From contig DATENC010000006.1 of the NCBI GenBank assembly GCA_035275265.1, positions 62,001-126,000 of the forward strand: a DNA stretch of 64,000 nucleotides. The letters are read 5' to 3'. The notes beneath the pieces were generated by a model, which was given only the letters and a program-made list of their open reading frames with translations, searched no databases and was not told the origin of the DNA. Below, one piece after another: positions 1-8,730 of the stretch. Both the position numbers and the translations under genes were made by a program. The DNA is from JACQAP01 sp035275265 (lineage in GTDB: Bacteria; Pseudomonadota; Gammaproteobacteria; Burkholderiales; JACQAP01). The stretch's first letter is position 1. The number at the start of each line of letters is the position of its first letter.

Positions 1-1
1 C

Positions 2-889
2 TACGCGATGATGCGCGAGGCCGCAACTCGCGGCCATGCGCTGGCGGTGCTGCAGCAGGAGGACCTGATCTGGCGTGACGCCAGCGTACTCGGCTACGCG
101 CGCGACCTTTCGCTTACTACCGACGAACAGCACTGGTACCGCGCCGGCGACAGAAAGCCGGTGCAGTTGGAGACTTTCGATGCGGTACTGATGCGCAAGG
201 ACCCGCCATTCGACATGGAATACATCTACAGCACTTACTTGCTGGAGCTGGCGGAAAAGCAGGGTGCCCGTGTCGTCAACAGCCCGCGTGCAGTGCGGGA
301 CTACAACGAAAAACTGGCAATTGCGAAGTTTGCGCAGTTCACGGTGCCGACACTGGTCACGCGCGTGGAACAGTTGATCCGCGATTTTCTCGCCGAACAC
401 GGCGATATCATCCTAAAGCCGCTCGACGGCATGGGCGGAACCTCGGTGTTCCGCCTCAACCGTCAGGATCCCAACATCGGGGTCGTAATCGAAACCCTCA
501 CTCACAATGGACGGCGCACGGTAATGGCCCAGCGCTTCATCGCCGAGATCGTCAAGGGCGACAAGCGCGTACTGGTCATCGACGGAAAGCCCGTGCCCTT
601 CTCGCTTGCGCGTATTCCAAAACAGGGCGAAACCCGCGGCAATCTCGCCGCCGGCGCGACCGGTATTGCGCAGCCGTTGACTACCCGCGACCGCGAGATC
701 GCAGAGGCCCTCGGCCCCGAACTCAGGGCGCAGGGGCTGATGCTGGTCGGCCTCGACGTGATCGGCGACTATCTGACCGAAGTCAATGTCACCAGCCCCA
801 CCTGCATGCGTGAAATCGCCGACCAGACCGGCTTCAACGTCGCAGCGCTGATGATCGATGCGCTGGAGAAGGCAGCGAGTGAGGACTGA
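2..889 (+). CDS. gshB: Glutathione synthetase (5' end outside the window)
   Basis: ATP-grasp enzyme that ligates gamma-glutamylcysteine to glycine, the last step of glutathione synthesis in the cytoplasm. The reading frame is open to the left edge and begins with YAMMREA, which in GshB follows a short N-terminal segment, so about 20 residues are missing upstream. Visible family features are the ATP-grasp core (ILKPLDGMGGTSVFR), the basic segment around VKGDKRVLVIDG and the C-terminal TEVNVTSPTCMREI. The following gene, 95 bp downstream, is a PTS EIIA, a common betaproteobacterial order. Confidence 0.95.
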   Translation, partial: YAMMREAATRGHALAVLQQEDLIWRDASVLGYARDLSLTTDEQHWYRAGDRKPVQLETFDAVLMRKDPPFDMEYIYSTYLLELAEKQGARVVNSPRAVRDYNEKLAIAKFAQFTVPTLVTRVEQLIRDFLAEHGDIILKPLDGMGGTSVFRLNRQDPNIGVVIETLTHNGRRTVMAQRFIAEIVKGDKRVLVIDGKPVPFSLARIPKQGETRGNLAAGATGIAQPLTTRDREIAEALGPELRAQGLMLVGLDVIGDYLTEVNVTSPTCMREIADQTGFNVAALMIDALEKAASED

Positions 890-984
890 AATGACAGGGG
901 TAAACTCGCTGTTACGGTTCTCCCTACGCAGCTGTTCCGCATAGGTAGAATTGCCCTTTAGTTACCGACCAATCCTAGTCATCC

Positions 985-1401
985 ATGGTTGGAATATTGA
1001 TCGTTGCCCACGGCACGCTTGGTGAGAGCCTGATTCACTGCGCCAGTCACGTGATGGGCAGCCGACCGCCCCATCTGATGCAGCTCGGTGTGAGCATGCA
1101 CGATGATCCCCAAATGGTGCTGCCACAGGCTAGCAAGCTGGCGCGCAGCCTCGATCAGGGCGGCGGCGTGCTGGTCCTTTCCGACGTCTACGGCGCCACG
1201 CCTTGCAACATTGCAAGCAAGCTTCTGATTCCCGGCAAGATAGAAGGTGTGGCCGGGGTAAATCTGCCGATGTTGGTACGCGCGCTGACTTACCGCAAGG
1301 AGTCCCTCAGGACCGTGGTCGCGAAGGCGATCTCCGGCGGCATTGAAGGCGTAATGCAAATTCCCTCGGCACAGATGAAAAATGCAGCAACGGGAAATTG
1401 A
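985..1401 (+). CDS. PTS EIIA component, mannose/fructose type
   Basis: A 138-residue phosphocarrier of the EIIA-Man family. The start MVGILIVAHGTLGE places the predicted phosphorylated histidine at residue 9, and DVYGATPCNIASKLL is the second conserved loop. The gene overlaps ptsH by 20 nt, and ptsI follows. No sugar permease (EIIB/EIIC) is nearby, so a regulatory rather than sugar-transporting role is inferred. No strong Shine-Dalgarno precedes the ATG. Confidence 0.9.
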   Translation: MVGILIVAHGTLGESLIHCASHVMGSRPPHLMQLGVSMHDDPQMVLPQASKLARSLDQGGGVLVLSDVYGATPCNIASKLLIPGKIEGVAGVNLPMLVRALTYRKESLRTVVAKAISGGIEGVMQIPSAQMKNAATGN

Positions 1402-1651
1402 GATCACCAACAAGCTAGGGCTGCACGCGCGTGCAGCCGCCAAGCTCACCCAACTCGCCGGCAAGTTCGCCGCCGACGTGTGGGTCGCGCGCGATGGCCG
1501 CCGGGTCAATGCCAAAAGCATCATGGGCGTGATGATGCTGGCTGCTGCCAAAGGCGCGATGGTCGTGGTCGAGACCAACGGTCCGGATGAAGGCGAAGCG
1601 ATGGCGGCGCTGGTAGGGCTTATCAGCGACAGATTCGGGGAAGGGGAATGA
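1382..1651 (+). CDS. ptsH: Phosphocarrier protein HPr
   Basis: An 89-residue HPr that passes phosphate from enzyme I to EIIA. The active-site segment NKLGLHARAAAK puts the phosphorylated His at residue 15. Ser46 lies in NAKSIMGVMML, the site that HPr kinase modifies where that enzyme exists (no hprK is visible here). The start overlaps the EIIA gene, so the two are likely translationally coupled. The 106 bp to ptsI are filled by a heptad-repeat palindrome. Confidence 0.96.
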   Translation: MQQREIEITNKLGLHARAAAKLTQLAGKFAADVWVARDGRRVNAKSIMGVMMLAAAKGAMVVVETNGPDEGEAMAALVGLISDRFGEGE

Positions 1652-1655
1652 ATCA

Positions 1656-1757
1656 GGGGCGAGGGACGAGGGCAGAGGAACAAGTCGAAAACGCGCAGCC
1701 CAAATCCACCTTGTACTTACTCACTCCTCACCACTCACCCCTCGCCGCTGCTCTCGC
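1656..1757. repeat. Heptad-repeat palindrome, locus A (ptsH-ptsI gap)
   Basis: The purine-rich left arm (1656-1685) reads as 7-nt units GGGGCGA GGGACGA GGGCAGA. The pyrimidine-rich right arm (1711-1757) is its imperfect reverse complement, with units CTCACCA CTCACCC CTCGCCG. Both arms contain GGCGAGGG on one strand or the other. The right arm runs to the base before the ptsI start codon, leaving ptsI without a recognisable Shine-Dalgarno. Same family as loci B-H. Confidence 0.75.
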
Positions 1758-3482
1758 ATGAGCTTCACCATCCACGGAATCGGGGTATCGGGGGGCATCG
1801 CCATCGGCCATGCCCAGCTGGTTTCACACGCCCAGCTCGAAGTCGCGCACTACAACATCTCCGATTCGCGGATAGCGGAAGAACAGGCTCGCTTCGACGC
1901 GGCACTGGTTACTGCGCGCGCCGAACTTGCGAGCCTCGGCCAGCACATTCCTGCCGGCGCGCCCGCGGAATTCGAAGCCTTTCTCAATCTGCACCTGATG
2001 ATCCTGGACGATCCGACCTTGTCGGAGGTGCCGAAACAACTCATCGAAGCCCAGCAATGCAACGCCGAATGGGCCCTGAAGCTGCAGATGGAGGCTTTGA
2101 TCGAGCAGTTCGAACGCATCGAGGACGGCTATCTCCGCGAGCGCAAGACGGACGTCATCCAAGTTGTGGAGCGGGTTTTGAAGGTGCTCATGGGGCGGCC
2201 AGGCAAGGTCCTCGCACACAGTACACCAGAGGAGAACAGCATCCTGGTCGCGCACGACCTCTCGCCGGCGGATGTCATCCTTTTCAAGAGCCACCGCTTC
2301 GCCAGTTTCGTAACCGACCTTGGCGGCGCGACGTCGCACACTGCGATCATAGCCCGCAGTCTGAACATCCCTTCTGTAGTGGCCCTGCACCATGCGCGCA
2401 CGCTGATTCGCGAGAACGAAGTGCTGATCGTGGACGGCACCAACGGCGTGGTCATCGTCAACCCCGACAAGACGGTGCTGGGCGAGTACAAGCTGCGTCA
2501 GCACCAGTGGGAACTCGAACGCCTGAAACTCAGGCGGCTGAGAAGAACCAGGACTACCACGCTGGATGGCACTGCGATTGAACTGCACGCCAACATCGAG
2601 TTGCCGGACGACGTTGCAGGCGCCAAGGAAAACGGCGCCGACGGTGTAGGTTTGTTCCGCACCGAGTTCCTGTATTTGAATCGCCGCGACCTGCCCACCG
2701 AGGACGAACAGTTCGAAGCCTATCGCAAGGTGGTGCAGGACATGGACGGCCGGCCCGTTACCATCCGCACCTTCGACCTCGGCGCGGACAAGCAGATCGA
2801 CAACACCGAACGCGTCGCCCCCAATCCGGCGCTGGGTCTGCGCGCGATCCGGCTGTGCCTGGCTGAGCCGCAGATGTTTCATCAGCAGCTGCGCGCGATC
2901 CTGCGCACCTCTCACTACGGTAAGGTGCGCATCCTGATTCCGATGCTGTCCTCTGCGCACGAGCTAGGCCAGACGCTGCACCTGATCGACGAGTCCAAGA
3001 AGAGCCTTCACGATGACGGCATCCCCTACGACAAGAAAATCAAGATCGGCGGCATGATAGAAATTCCCGCTGCAGCGCTCTCGCTGTCCACCTTCACCCG
3101 CAAGCTCGATTTCCTGTCGATCGGCACCAACGACCTGATTCAGTACACGCTTGCGATCGACCGTGCCGACGACACCGTCGCGCACCTCTACGACCCGCTG
3201 CATCCGGCCGTGCTGAACCTGGTGGCGCACGTTATCCGCAGCGCCAATCGCGCCGAAGTGCCGGTCGCGGTATGCGGCGAGATGGCTGGGGACGTGCGCC
3301 TCACGCGCGTACTGCTGGGTTTCGGACTGCGGCAGTTTTCGATGCATCCGGCGTACTTGCTGTCGGTGAAACAGCAGGTATTGAAATCCGACCTACAGCA
3401 AGTCATGGCACTTGCTCAGAAGATGCTCAAGAGCGACGACCCCGACAAGGTGGAGCAGATTCTGAACCGAATGAACCGCTAG
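1758..3482 (+). CDS. ptsI: PTS enzyme I (phosphoenolpyruvate-protein phosphotransferase)
   Basis: A 574-residue enzyme that autophosphorylates from PEP and phosphorylates HPr. The N-terminal HPr-binding and swivelling domain carries GGATSHTAIIARS with the phospho-His at residue 194. The C-terminal PEP-binding TIM barrel shows LFRTEFLYLNR, IEIPAAAL, SIGTNDLIQYTLAIDR and the catalytic Cys in VAVCGEMAGD. Its length is normal for EI. The ATG directly follows a pyrimidine-rich repeat arm instead of an RBS. holA follows after 7 bp. Confidence 0.96.
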   Translation: MSFTIHGIGVSGGIAIGHAQLVSHAQLEVAHYNISDSRIAEEQARFDAALVTARAELASLGQHIPAGAPAEFEAFLNLHLMILDDPTLSEVPKQLIEAQQCNAEWALKLQMEALIEQFERIEDGYLRERKTDVIQVVERVLKVLMGRPGKVLAHSTPEENSILVAHDLSPADVILFKSHRFASFVTDLGGATSHTAIIARSLNIPSVVALHHARTLIRENEVLIVDGTNGVVIVNPDKTVLGEYKLRQHQWELERLKLRRLRRTRTTTLDGTAIELHANIELPDDVAGAKENGADGVGLFRTEFLYLNRRDLPTEDEQFEAYRKVVQDMDGRPVTIRTFDLGADKQIDNTERVAPNPALGLRAIRLCLAEPQMFHQQLRAILRTSHYGKVRILIPMLSSAHELGQTLHLIDESKKSLHDDGIPYDKKIKIGGMIEIPAAALSLSTFTRKLDFLSIGTNDLIQYTLAIDRADDTVAHLYDPLHPAVLNLVAHVIRSANRAEVPVAVCGEMAGDVRLTRVLLGFGLRQFSMHPAYLLSVKQQVLKSDLQQVMALAQKMLKSDDPDKVEQILNRMNR

Positions 3483-3489
3483 AACAGCA

Positions 3490-4545
3490 ATGCGGATCGA
3501 CTCGGAGCAACTGTCCCAGCACCTCTCACGTGGGCTGAAACCTCTGTATGTCGTATTCGGCGAAGAACTGTTGCTCGCGCTCGAAGCTGCCGATCGCATT
3601 CGTGCGACAGCGCGCGAGAAGGGTCACGACGAACGCCTCGTACTGTTTGTCGAACCCGGGTTCGACTGGGGAGAGGTCGCCATGATCGGCAACAGCCTCT
3701 CCCTGTTCGCGTCCAGACGTATTCTCGACTTGCGCATCCCGTCCGGCAAGCCCGGCCAGGACGGATCCGAAGCTTTGCAGCGTCTGGCTGGCTCGCTGCC
3801 CAAGGACACCATTGTCCTGATCACGCTGCCCGGACTGGATCGCCAGCAGTTGGCTTCCAAATGGTTCGACTCGCTGCAGCGCGCAGGAGCAGTTGTACAT
3901 GCAGCCGCAGTCAAACGCGAACAGCTCGCACAATGGCTATCCGGCCGGCTGGCGCAGCAGAATCAGCGGGCCGACGCCGCAACGCTCGAGTTCCTTGTCA
4001 GCCGGGTCGAGGGAAATCTAATGGCGGCGTACCAGGAAGTACAAAAGCTTGCTCTGCTGTTTCCCGCCGGCATACTGCCTTTCGAAGAAGTGAAGAACGC
4101 GGTAGTGGATGTGACGCGCTACAACGTATTCGAGATCGGCGTCACTTTGCTCAAAGGCGATCGCGTGCACTTCGTGCACATGCTCGACGGACTACGCGGT
4201 GAAGGCGTAGCGCCGCCGCTGGTGCTGTGGGCCATCGCCGAAGAGACTCGGGCAATGGCAAGAGTGATGGAGGCGACGGGCGCAGGACAGCCGTTGTCGC
4301 AGGCGCTGCGTGATGCGCGTGTGTGGGGACCGCGTCAGGCGTTGATGCCGCGCGCACTTCAGCGAATGACCTCGGCACAACTCATGGCCGCGCTGCGGTG
4401 TGCCGCGGCGGTGGACCGCACAATCAAAGGACTCGCAGACGGAGATGTATGGGACGCGCTGCTTCAACTCGGGTTGACCTTGATAGCGCCGCCGCGGGAC
4501 GGCAGGCCGCCGGAAATTAGGGGTAAAATCCCCGGCACAATTTAA
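3490..4545 (+). CDS. holA: DNA polymerase III delta subunit
   Basis: Clamp-loader delta subunit, 351 residues, the normal HolA length. It opens the beta sliding clamp. The N-terminal segment LKPLYVVFGEELLLALEAADRIR and the downstream helical collar region (NVFEIGVTLLKGD, PPLVLWAIAEETRAM) match the family. It begins 7 bp after ptsI and ends 11 bp before proA, so it is probably cotranscribed with both. In many betaproteobacteria holA follows lptE; here the upstream neighbour is ptsI. Confidence 0.92.
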   Translation: MRIDSEQLSQHLSRGLKPLYVVFGEELLLALEAADRIRATAREKGHDERLVLFVEPGFDWGEVAMIGNSLSLFASRRILDLRIPSGKPGQDGSEALQRLAGSLPKDTIVLITLPGLDRQQLASKWFDSLQRAGAVVHAAAVKREQLAQWLSGRLAQQNQRADAATLEFLVSRVEGNLMAAYQEVQKLALLFPAGILPFEEVKNAVVDVTRYNVFEIGVTLLKGDRVHFVHMLDGLRGEGVAPPLVLWAIAEETRAMARVMEATGAGQPLSQALRDARVWGPRQALMPRALQRMTSAQLMAALRCAAAVDRTIKGLADGDVWDALLQLGLTLIAPPRDGRPPEIRGKIPGTI

Positions 4546-4556
4546 GGTTGGGAATC

Positions 4557-5813
4557 ATGGACATTCAGTCCTACATGCACTCGGTCGGACGTGCCGCGCG
4601 GGCCGCCTCCCGAGAAATGGCGAAGGCAGACACGAGCGCAAAGAACGAGGCATTGCTCACCATGGCGCTGTCCGTCGAGCGCGACATTGCCCGCCTGCTG
4701 GACGCGAACAGGAAGGATGTCGAAGCTGCTCGCGCCAAAGGGCTCGACTCCGCGATACTGGATCGGCTGACGCTGACACCCAGAAGCGTTGCATCGATGG
4801 CCGAGGGCTTGCGCGAGATCGCGGCGTTGCCGGATCCGGTCGGGGAAATCTCCGGAATGAACTATCGGCCCACCGGCATCCAGGTGGGGAGAATGCGCGT
4901 TCCGCTCGGTGTCATCGGCATCATCTACGAGGCGCGCCCCAACGTTACCGTGGACGCTGCGGGGCTTTGCCTGAAGTCCGGCAACGCCGCAATACTGCGC
5001 GGAGGCTCCGAGGCGATCCATTCCAACCAGGCGATCGGCGCCTGCGTCCACGAGGGCTTGCGCAAATCCGGGTTGCCAGAAACCGCAGTGCAGGTGATCG
5101 AAACCACCGACCGTGCCGCGGTCGGTGAACTGATCACCATGAAGGACTACGTAGATATCATCGTTCCGCGCGGCGGCAAAGGTCTGATCGAGCGCATCTC
5201 CAGCGAATCACGCATACCGGTGCTCAAACATCTCGACGGCGTCTGCCACGTGTACATAGACGATCGCGCCGACATCGACAAGGCAATCCGTATCGCCGAC
5301 AACGCCAAGACGCAACGCTATGGTACTTGCAACACCATGGAAACGCTGTTGGTGCACAAGAACATCGCCGCAGCCGTTCTGCCGGCACTGGCGAAGATCT
5401 ATTCCGAGAAAGGCGTGGAACTGCGCGGCGACCAGCAGGCGCGCGCTCTCGTGGTGCAGATGAAACCCGCCACCGAGGAAGACTGGTACACCGAATACCT
5501 CGCTCCCATCCTCGCCGTGCGGGTGGTGGATGACCTCGACCAGGCGATCGAGCACATCACCGTCTATGGTTCGCAGCACACCGACGCGATTGTCACCGAA
5601 GACATCACCCGGGCGCGGCGCTTCCTGCGCGAAGTGGATTCCAGCTCGGTGCTCGTCAACGCATCCACCCGTTTCGCCGATGGTTTCGAGTTCGGCCTGG
5701 GTGCGGAGATCGGCATTTCCACCGACAAGCTGCATGCCCGCGGTCCTGTTGGCCTCGAAGGTTTGACGTCGCTCAAGTTCATCGTCCTCGGCGACGGACA
5801 AATCCGGCAGTAG
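4557..5813 (+). CDS. proA: Gamma-glutamyl phosphate reductase
   Basis: NADPH-dependent reduction of gamma-glutamyl phosphate to the semialdehyde, the second step of proline synthesis. The 418-residue protein belongs to the aldehyde dehydrogenase superfamily. The catalytic Cys258 lies in YGTCNTMETLLVH, and LGVIGIIYEARPNVTVDAA is diagnostic. I chose the ATG at 4557 (preceded by GGTTGGGA) over the in-frame TTG at 4548 because it gives the usual ProA length. proC, the next step, lies at 61979-62791. Confidence 0.96.
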   Translation: MDIQSYMHSVGRAARAASREMAKADTSAKNEALLTMALSVERDIARLLDANRKDVEAARAKGLDSAILDRLTLTPRSVASMAEGLREIAALPDPVGEISGMNYRPTGIQVGRMRVPLGVIGIIYEARPNVTVDAAGLCLKSGNAAILRGGSEAIHSNQAIGACVHEGLRKSGLPETAVQVIETTDRAAVGELITMKDYVDIIVPRGGKGLIERISSESRIPVLKHLDGVCHVYIDDRADIDKAIRIADNAKTQRYGTCNTMETLLVHKNIAAAVLPALAKIYSEKGVELRGDQQARALVVQMKPATEEDWYTEYLAPILAVRVVDDLDQAIEHITVYGSQHTDAIVTEDITRARRFLREVDSSSVLVNASTRFADGFEFGLGAEIGISTDKLHARGPVGLEGLTSLKFIVLGDGQIRQ

Positions 5814-5872
5814 GCGCTTCGCCAGTCTTTGCGGCATATTTGTTGCGCGCCCACAAGAACAATGGGAGTCTC

Positions 5873-7633
5873 ATGAGCAACCTGATCGAGGTCAAAGTCC
5901 CCGATATCGGCGATTTCAAGAATATTCCCGTGATCGAAGTGCTGGTCAAATCCGGCGACAGCATAAACAAGGAAGATGCACTGATCACCCTGGAATCCGA
6001 CAAGGCGACCATGGAAGTGCCGTCGCCGCAATCCGGTGTGATCAGGGAAATCAAGGTCAAGGTCGGCGACAAACTATCCGAAGGCAGCGTGGTGCTGCTC
6101 CTGGAAGGCGCTGCTGCTGAGGTGCCGGCGGCGAAGACCGAGGCACCCAAGCCGGCGTCTGCAGCAGGCGCGCCAAAAACCCCCACAGCGCCGACTGTCA
6201 CGTCAGGCGGACCGTTCACGAAGGGTGATATTCACGCCGAGGTGATGGTTCTGGGTTCCGGCCCGGGCGGCTACACCGCCGCGTTCCGCGCCGCCGATCT
6301 TGGCAAACAAGTGGTGCTGGTCGAACGTTATCCGGTGTTGGGCGGGGTGTGTCTGAACGTGGGCTGCATTCCGTCGAAAGCGTTGCTGCACGCGGCGCGC
6401 GTCATCTCCGAAGCAGAGGAAATGAACCACTTCGGCATCGCCTTCGGCAAGCCCCGGATCGAGATTGCCAAGCTGCGCGAGTGGAAGGACAGTGTGGTGG
6501 ACAAATCGATCCGCGGCCTGGCCGGGTTGGCCAAGCAACGGAAGGTCCAGGTAGTCCAGGGTGTCGGCAAATTTAAGTCCTCCCACTTGATCGAAGTAGC
6601 GACGGCGCAGGGCGTGAAGAAAGTGTCATTCGACTTCGCGATCATCGCTGCTGGATCGAGTGTCGCTCGCATTCCCAGTTTCCCGTACGACGATTCGCGG
6701 CTGATGGATTCGACCGGGGCGCTCAAGCTTGTGGACGTGCCGAAGCGGTTGCTGGTGATCGGCGGCGGTATCATCGGCCTCGAGATGGCCACGGTCTACG
6801 AGGCCATCGGCTCGAAGGTCTCTGTGGTGGAATTGCTCGACGGCCTGATCCCGGGCGCCGATCGCGATCTGATCAGGCCGTTGCACAAACGTATCGAGAA
6901 ACGCTACGAAGGCATTTACCTCAAAACCAAGGTCACCAAGCTGGAAGCGCAGAAAGACGGCCTCAAAGCTACCTTCGAGGGGGAAAACGCGCCCAAGCCG
7001 CAAGTCTATGACCGCGTGCTGCTCGCGGTAGGGCGCCGGCCCAACGGCAAGGAGATCGACGCGCCGGCTGCCGGCGTTAATATCACCGACCGCGGCTTCA
7101 TCCCGGCGGACAAGTACATGCGTACCAATGTGTCGCATATCTATGCGATCGGCGACATTATCGGTGAGCCGATGCTGGCGCATAAAGCCAGCCACGAAGG
7201 CAAGCTCGCGGCAGAAATCATCGCCGGACACAAACGCGCGTTCGATGCGCGCACCATTCCATCGGTAGCCTACACAGATCCCGAAGTCGCCTGGATGGGG
7301 CTCACCGAGACACAGGCAAAAACGCAAGGGACTGAGATTGAAAAGGCGGTATTTCCGTGGGCGGCGAGTGGCCGGGCGCGCGCCACCGCGCGCGACGAGG
7401 GAATGACCAAACTGATTTTCGACAAGCACACCAAGCGTCTGCTCGGCGCAGGCATGGTTGGGCCGAACGCCGGCGAGCTGGTCGCGGAAACGGTGTTGGC
7501 GCTGGAAATGGGTGCCGATGCGCAAGACATCGGACTCACCATCCACCCGCACCCGACGTTGTCCGAAACCGTATTCTTCGCCGCCGAAATCGCCGAAGGC
7601 AGCATCACCGATCTCTACATGCCCAAGCGATAG
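5873..7633 (+). CDS. lpdA: Dihydrolipoyl dehydrogenase with N-terminal lipoyl domain (PDH E3)
   Basis: Reoxidises dihydrolipoyl groups of the pyruvate dehydrogenase complex with NAD+. Residues 1-80 form a lipoyl domain with predicted lipoyl-Lys44 in ESDKATME. An Ala/Pro-rich linker (about 80-117) leads to the FAD/NAD disulfide reductase with redox pair Cys160/Cys165 (GGVCLNVGCIPSK) and the C-terminal HPHPTLSE active-site His. The lipoyl domain closely resembles that of AceF 47 kb away. The ATG at 5873 follows GGGAG; an upstream TTG was rejected. The TAG stop uses AG from the first two bases of the repeat element at 7632. Confidence 0.95.
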   Translation: MSNLIEVKVPDIGDFKNIPVIEVLVKSGDSINKEDALITLESDKATMEVPSPQSGVIREIKVKVGDKLSEGSVVLLLEGAAAEVPAAKTEAPKPASAAGAPKTPTAPTVTSGGPFTKGDIHAEVMVLGSGPGGYTAAFRAADLGKQVVLVERYPVLGGVCLNVGCIPSKALLHAARVISEAEEMNHFGIAFGKPRIEIAKLREWKDSVVDKSIRGLAGLAKQRKVQVVQGVGKFKSSHLIEVATAQGVKKVSFDFAIIAAGSSVARIPSFPYDDSRLMDSTGALKLVDVPKRLLVIGGGIIGLEMATVYEAIGSKVSVVELLDGLIPGADRDLIRPLHKRIEKRYEGIYLKTKVTKLEAQKDGLKATFEGENAPKPQVYDRVLLAVGRRPNGKEIDAPAAGVNITDRGFIPADKYMRTNVSHIYAIGDIIGEPMLAHKASHEGKLAAEIIAGHKRAFDARTIPSVAYTDPEVAWMGLTETQAKTQGTEIEKAVFPWAASGRARATARDEGMTKLIFDKHTKRLLGAGMVGPNAGELVAETVLALEMGADAQDIGLTIHPHPTLSETVFFAAEIAEGSITDLYMPKR

Positions 7634-7852
7634 TGTCCTGTTTCGCTGATTCGTGGTGCAACTTGCGAACCTTGGACTGGAGGGCTCATGTTCATATGGC
7701 AAAAACCGATCATCGATTGGAAAACCTGCGAAATCGGTGTCAGGTAAGGCGCGAGTCCTTGACAGTGGCAGGCACCACGGCAAGGACTCGTAACACAGCA
7801 TGGCGCCGATTCTCGTCGGGTTTTCGGCCGCGAACCAGCGGAACAGGACACT
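7632..7852. mobile_element. MITE-like element, copy 1 (221 bp)
   Basis: Terminal inverted repeats of 22 bp (7632-7653 and 7831-7852, two mismatches) start AGTGTCCTGTTTCGCT and end AGCGGAACAGGACACT. A second copy of identical length lies at 31644-31864. The right 130 bp are over 90% identical between copies by eye, while a stretch of about 55 bp near the left end has diverged. An internal hairpin pairs 7752-7761 with 7781-7790. No transposase ORF fits, so the element would be non-autonomous. No clear target-site duplication is seen. Confidence 0.78.
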
Positions 7853-7856
7853 TGCA

Positions 7857-8702
7857 ATGATCCTGGCAGCTCCCGATCGGTTTACCGCGCTGATCAGTCC
7901 GCCGGCCGATTGGAAGGGGCCGGCATTGTGGTTCGCGTTTCAGGGTTCGCAGATCCTGGTCGTGCGCGGCACGCAAAACGCGAGCGTTCCGTCGGCCTCC
8001 GATCCGCGCGAATTCGGACTTGCGCCGCAACGCAGCCAGTACCTTGGCATTCTCGGCGAGCAGCATTGCTTCGCCTGCGAGCTTGAGGAGAACGTCGCGG
8101 CCCCGGAGGGCATGCAGCTTTCTGGTTTGCGTGCGCTGTTCGGCGCGCTCGACGATTCGCTGTTCGCGCTCGCGGGGCGCGCGTTCCAGATCGTAGACTG
8201 GAACCGGTCTCACCAGTTCTGCGGCCACTGCGGCACACCGACCCAGCCGAAAATCAACGAGCGGGCACGTGTCTGCCCGAATTGCGGCCAGTCGCACTAC
8301 CCGCGCATCGCCCCCGCGGTCATGGCGCTGGTCAGAAGGGGCAACGAACTCTTGCTGGCGCGTTCGCCGCATTTTCCGCCCGGCATGTATAGCGCGCTCG
8401 CCGGCTTCGTCGAACCTGGGGAAACCCTGGAGCAGACACTGGTACGCGAAGTGCGCGAGGAAGTCGGCATCGAAGTCGCCAACCTGCGATACTTCGCCAG
8501 CCAGCCGTGGCCGTTCCCGCATTCGCTCATGATCGCGTTCTACGCCGACTACGCCAGCGGCGAGATCATCCCCGATCCTGGCGAAATCGAGGCCGCGGGC
8601 TGGTTTACCGCAGAGCGGCTGCCGCAGGCATTGCCGAGCAAGATCAGCATTTCCCGACGACTGATCGATGCGGCGCTCGCCGAACTCGGCGCTTCAAACT
8701 GA
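7857..8702 (+). CDS. nudC: NADH pyrophosphatase (Nudix, zinc-containing)
   Basis: Hydrolyses NAD(H) to NMN(H) and AMP and may decap NAD-RNA. The 281-residue protein has a zinc ribbon with Cys122, Cys125, Cys140 and Cys143, then a Nudix box (residues 183-205, GFVEPGET to REVREEVGIE) and the NudC-type SQPWPFPHS motif. The ATG at 7857 is 5 bp beyond the MITE-like element, whose terminal AGGA (7845-7848) sits at Shine-Dalgarno distance. An upstream in-frame ATG at 7800 lies inside the repeat and is rejected. Confidence 0.93.
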   Translation: MILAAPDRFTALISPPADWKGPALWFAFQGSQILVVRGTQNASVPSASDPREFGLAPQRSQYLGILGEQHCFACELEENVAAPEGMQLSGLRALFGALDDSLFALAGRAFQIVDWNRSHQFCGHCGTPTQPKINERARVCPNCGQSHYPRIAPAVMALVRRGNELLLARSPHFPPGMYSALAGFVEPGETLEQTLVREVREEVGIEVANLRYFASQPWPFPHSLMIAFYADYASGEIIPDPGEIEAAGWFTAERLPQALPSKISISRRLIDAALAELGASN

Positions 8703-8730
8703 CAACAAGCTTCTAACCGGGGAGGATGCC

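Noticed and set aside
4548..4556. TTG start for proA at 4548
   Set aside because: The ATG at 4557 gives the normal ProA N-terminus and length with purine-rich sequence upstream.
7634..7860. Small ORFs open through both MITE-like copies (shared FSSGFRPRTSGTGH in one frame)
   Set aside because: Three frames are open because of base composition, starts and ends differ between copies, and no transposase motif is visible; treated as non-coding.
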